From: JBFWIL01 sp050256015
Lineage (GTDB): Bacteria > Bacteroidota > Bacteroidia > Bacteroidales > Prolixibacteraceae
Length of the DNA: 6,613 nt
NCBI GenBank assembly: GCA_050256015.1
Contig: JBFWIL010000154.1
Coordinates: 1 to 6,613, forward strand
Reading direction: 5' to 3'
Shown: piece by piece, positions 5,467 through 6,613 of the stretch
How positions within the stretch are numbered: the stretch's first letter is position 1
Layout: every line of letters starts with the position of its first letter
Translations under genes and position numbers: made by a program
Notes under the pieces: generated by a model
What the model saw: only the letters and a program-made list of their open reading frames with translations
Told to the model about the DNA's origin: nothing
Database searches by the model: none

Positions 5467-6600
5467 ATGGCAGTATCAAACAATCCGGTTTCCGTGTTTT
5501 CGGATTCCAAAAACCATTACCAAATTCTGGATGGACTACGCGGTGTAGCTGCCGTGATGGTATTACTGTTTCACCTGTGCGAAGCGTTTACTTTTGGCAA
5601 CCGCTATGCGCAAATTATCAATCACGGGTACCTGGCTGTGGATTTCTTCTTTTTGCTCTCCGGGTTTGTAATTGGTTATGCATACGACGACCGTTGGGGA
5701 AAAATGACGTTGGGCAGTTTTTTCAAACGCCGGCTTATCCGGCTTCATCCCATGATTATTATGGGGATGATTATTGGAGCCATTGCATTCTATTTTAGTG
5801 CATCGCCCACTCTGTTTCCGGGAATCAGTAGTGTGCCCGTGTGGAAGTTGCTGTTGATCACAGCTATAGGCTGTACCTTGATTCCTGTTCCCGTACAGTT
5901 CGATATCAGGGGATGGGACGAAATGCACCCGGTTGATGCTCCGGCCTGGTCGCTTCTCTTTGAGTATGTGGCAAATGTTATGTACGCGCTCTTTGTGCGC
6001 AAATTCTCGAATACCCTACTTGCAATTTTTGTTTTTCTGGCCGGTGCAGCTTTAATACATCTCACTGTGTTTGGCCCGAACGGCGATGTCATTGGCGGTT
6101 GGTCGTTAGAGCCAACACATATGCGCATAGGGTTCACCCGATTACTCTATCCCTTCTTTGCCGGACTTCTCCTTTCGCGCATCTGTAAACCCGGTCAGAT
6201 TGCAAACGCTTTCCTCTGGACGAGTGTAATGGTGATTATCGTCCTGTCGATACCCCGTGTCGGCGGCCCGGAGATGAATTGGATGAATGGTCTGTACGAG
6301 TCGTTTGTCATCATTGTTCTCTTCCCGTTGATTGTCTACATGGGGGCAAGCGGTACGGTGCAGGGAAAATTTGCAGGCAAGCTCTGCCAGTTCTTCGGCG
6401 ATATTTCGTATCCGCTTTATATTATTCACTATCCCCTGATCTATATCTATACGGCCTGGGTCACCGATAATAAGCTCTCCATGGCGGATGCCTGGCCCAT
6501 GGCTCTGGTGGTTCTGCTTGCCTCCGTGGCTATTGCGTACGGCTCTTTGAAACTCTATGATATACCTGTGAGAAAGTGGCTTGTAAAGCACTTTATGTAG
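5467..6600 (+). CDS. Membrane acyltransferase, acyltransferase-3 family
   Basis: 377 residues from the ATG at 5467. The frame is open upstream to a TTG at 5419, but that codon lies before the predicted promoter element at 5433-5440, so the ATG is preferred. Family motifs are present: LDGLRG (21-26) followed by the likely catalytic His36 at the end of the first membrane helix (VLLFH); GYLAVDFFFLLSGF (54-67); FFKRRLIRLHP (85-95); PAWSLLFEYV (159-168) with Glu166; SYPLYIIHYP (314-323); and YDIPVRKWL (364-372). About ten membrane helices fill the rest, the usual length and layout for this family. These enzymes sit in the inner membrane and move acetyl or other acyl groups onto sugars of cell-surface glycans, antibiotics or other acceptors. 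The substrate cannot be told from sequence. It is divergent from the operon and may be independent of it; by eye it looks richer in G and C than the leftward genes. The gene ends 13 bases before the window edge, so no terminator can be judged. Confidence 0.5.
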   Translation: MAVSNNPVSVFSDSKNHYQILDGLRGVAAVMVLLFHLCEAFTFGNRYAQIINHGYLAVDFFFLLSGFVIGYAYDDRWGKMTLGSFFKRRLIRLHPMIIMGMIIGAIAFYFSASPTLFPGISSVPVWKLLLITAIGCTLIPVPVQFDIRGWDEMHPVDAPAWSLLFEYVANVMYALFVRKFSNTLLAIFVFLAGAALIHLTVFGPNGDVIGGWSLEPTHMRIGFTRLLYPFFAGLLLSRICKPGQIANAFLWTSVMVIIVLSIPRVGGPEMNWMNGLYESFVIIVLFPLIVYMGASGTVQGKFAGKLCQFFGDISYPLYIIHYPLIYIYTAWVTDNKLSMADAWPMALVVLLASVAIAYGSLKLYDIPVRKWLVKHFM

Positions 6601-6613
6601 GATGCAACCTGAT

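Noticed and set aside
5325..5510. 61-residue leftward ORF across the acyltransferase start
   Set aside because: It overlaps the well-supported acyltransferase gene and its promoter on the opposite strand and resembles no known family.
5563..6591. Leftward ORFs of 115-149 residues inside the acyltransferase gene
   Set aside because: Antisense shadows of a gene with clear family motifs; their translations are low in plausible domain structure.

Overview
The window looks like a piece of a Bacteroidota (Bacteroidetes) genome. The reasons are weak or absent Shine-Dalgarno sequences, a perfect TAnnTTTG promoter element in front of the rightward gene, a membrane/peptidase fusion of a kind I associate with this phylum, and a secreted TPR-like protein of Bacteroidetes style. 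No genus can be named from the sequence alone. No RNA genes, CRISPR array, insertion sequence or prophage features were seen.

Layout. Positions 1-5136 hold a leftward (minus-strand) cluster of five genes, read from right to left: a small stand-alone PqqD-like protein (4888-5136), a CarB-like ATP-grasp ligase (3849-4895), a fold-type III PLP enzyme of the diaminopimelate/ornithine decarboxylase family (2498-3862), a fusion of a urea-transporter-type membrane domain with an M23/LytM metallopeptidase (330-2498), and the N-terminal 100 residues of an exported TPR-like protein that runs off the left edge (1-300). Successive genes overlap by 8, 14 and 1 bases, and the last gap is 29 bases, so this is very probably one transcript with translational coupling. 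Positions 5137-5466 are a divergent intergenic region with promoter candidates for both directions, a clean 8-bp inverted repeat and two very short ORFs. Positions 5467-6600 encode a rightward membrane acyltransferase (acyltransferase-3 family).

How the genes may work together (inference). PqqD-like domains usually bind a peptide and present it to a modifying enzyme. ATP-grasp ligases form amide or related bonds using ATP. Fold-type III PLP enzymes decarboxylate or racemise amino acids, either free or as conjugates. M23 enzymes cut peptides, and urea-transporter folds conduct small neutral amides. Together they suggest an uncharacterised pathway that builds a small amino-acid- or peptide-derived product, with transport and proteolysis built into one membrane protein and an exported partner. 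No obvious precursor peptide is visible, and the substrate is unknown. The acyltransferase is divergent and may be unrelated.
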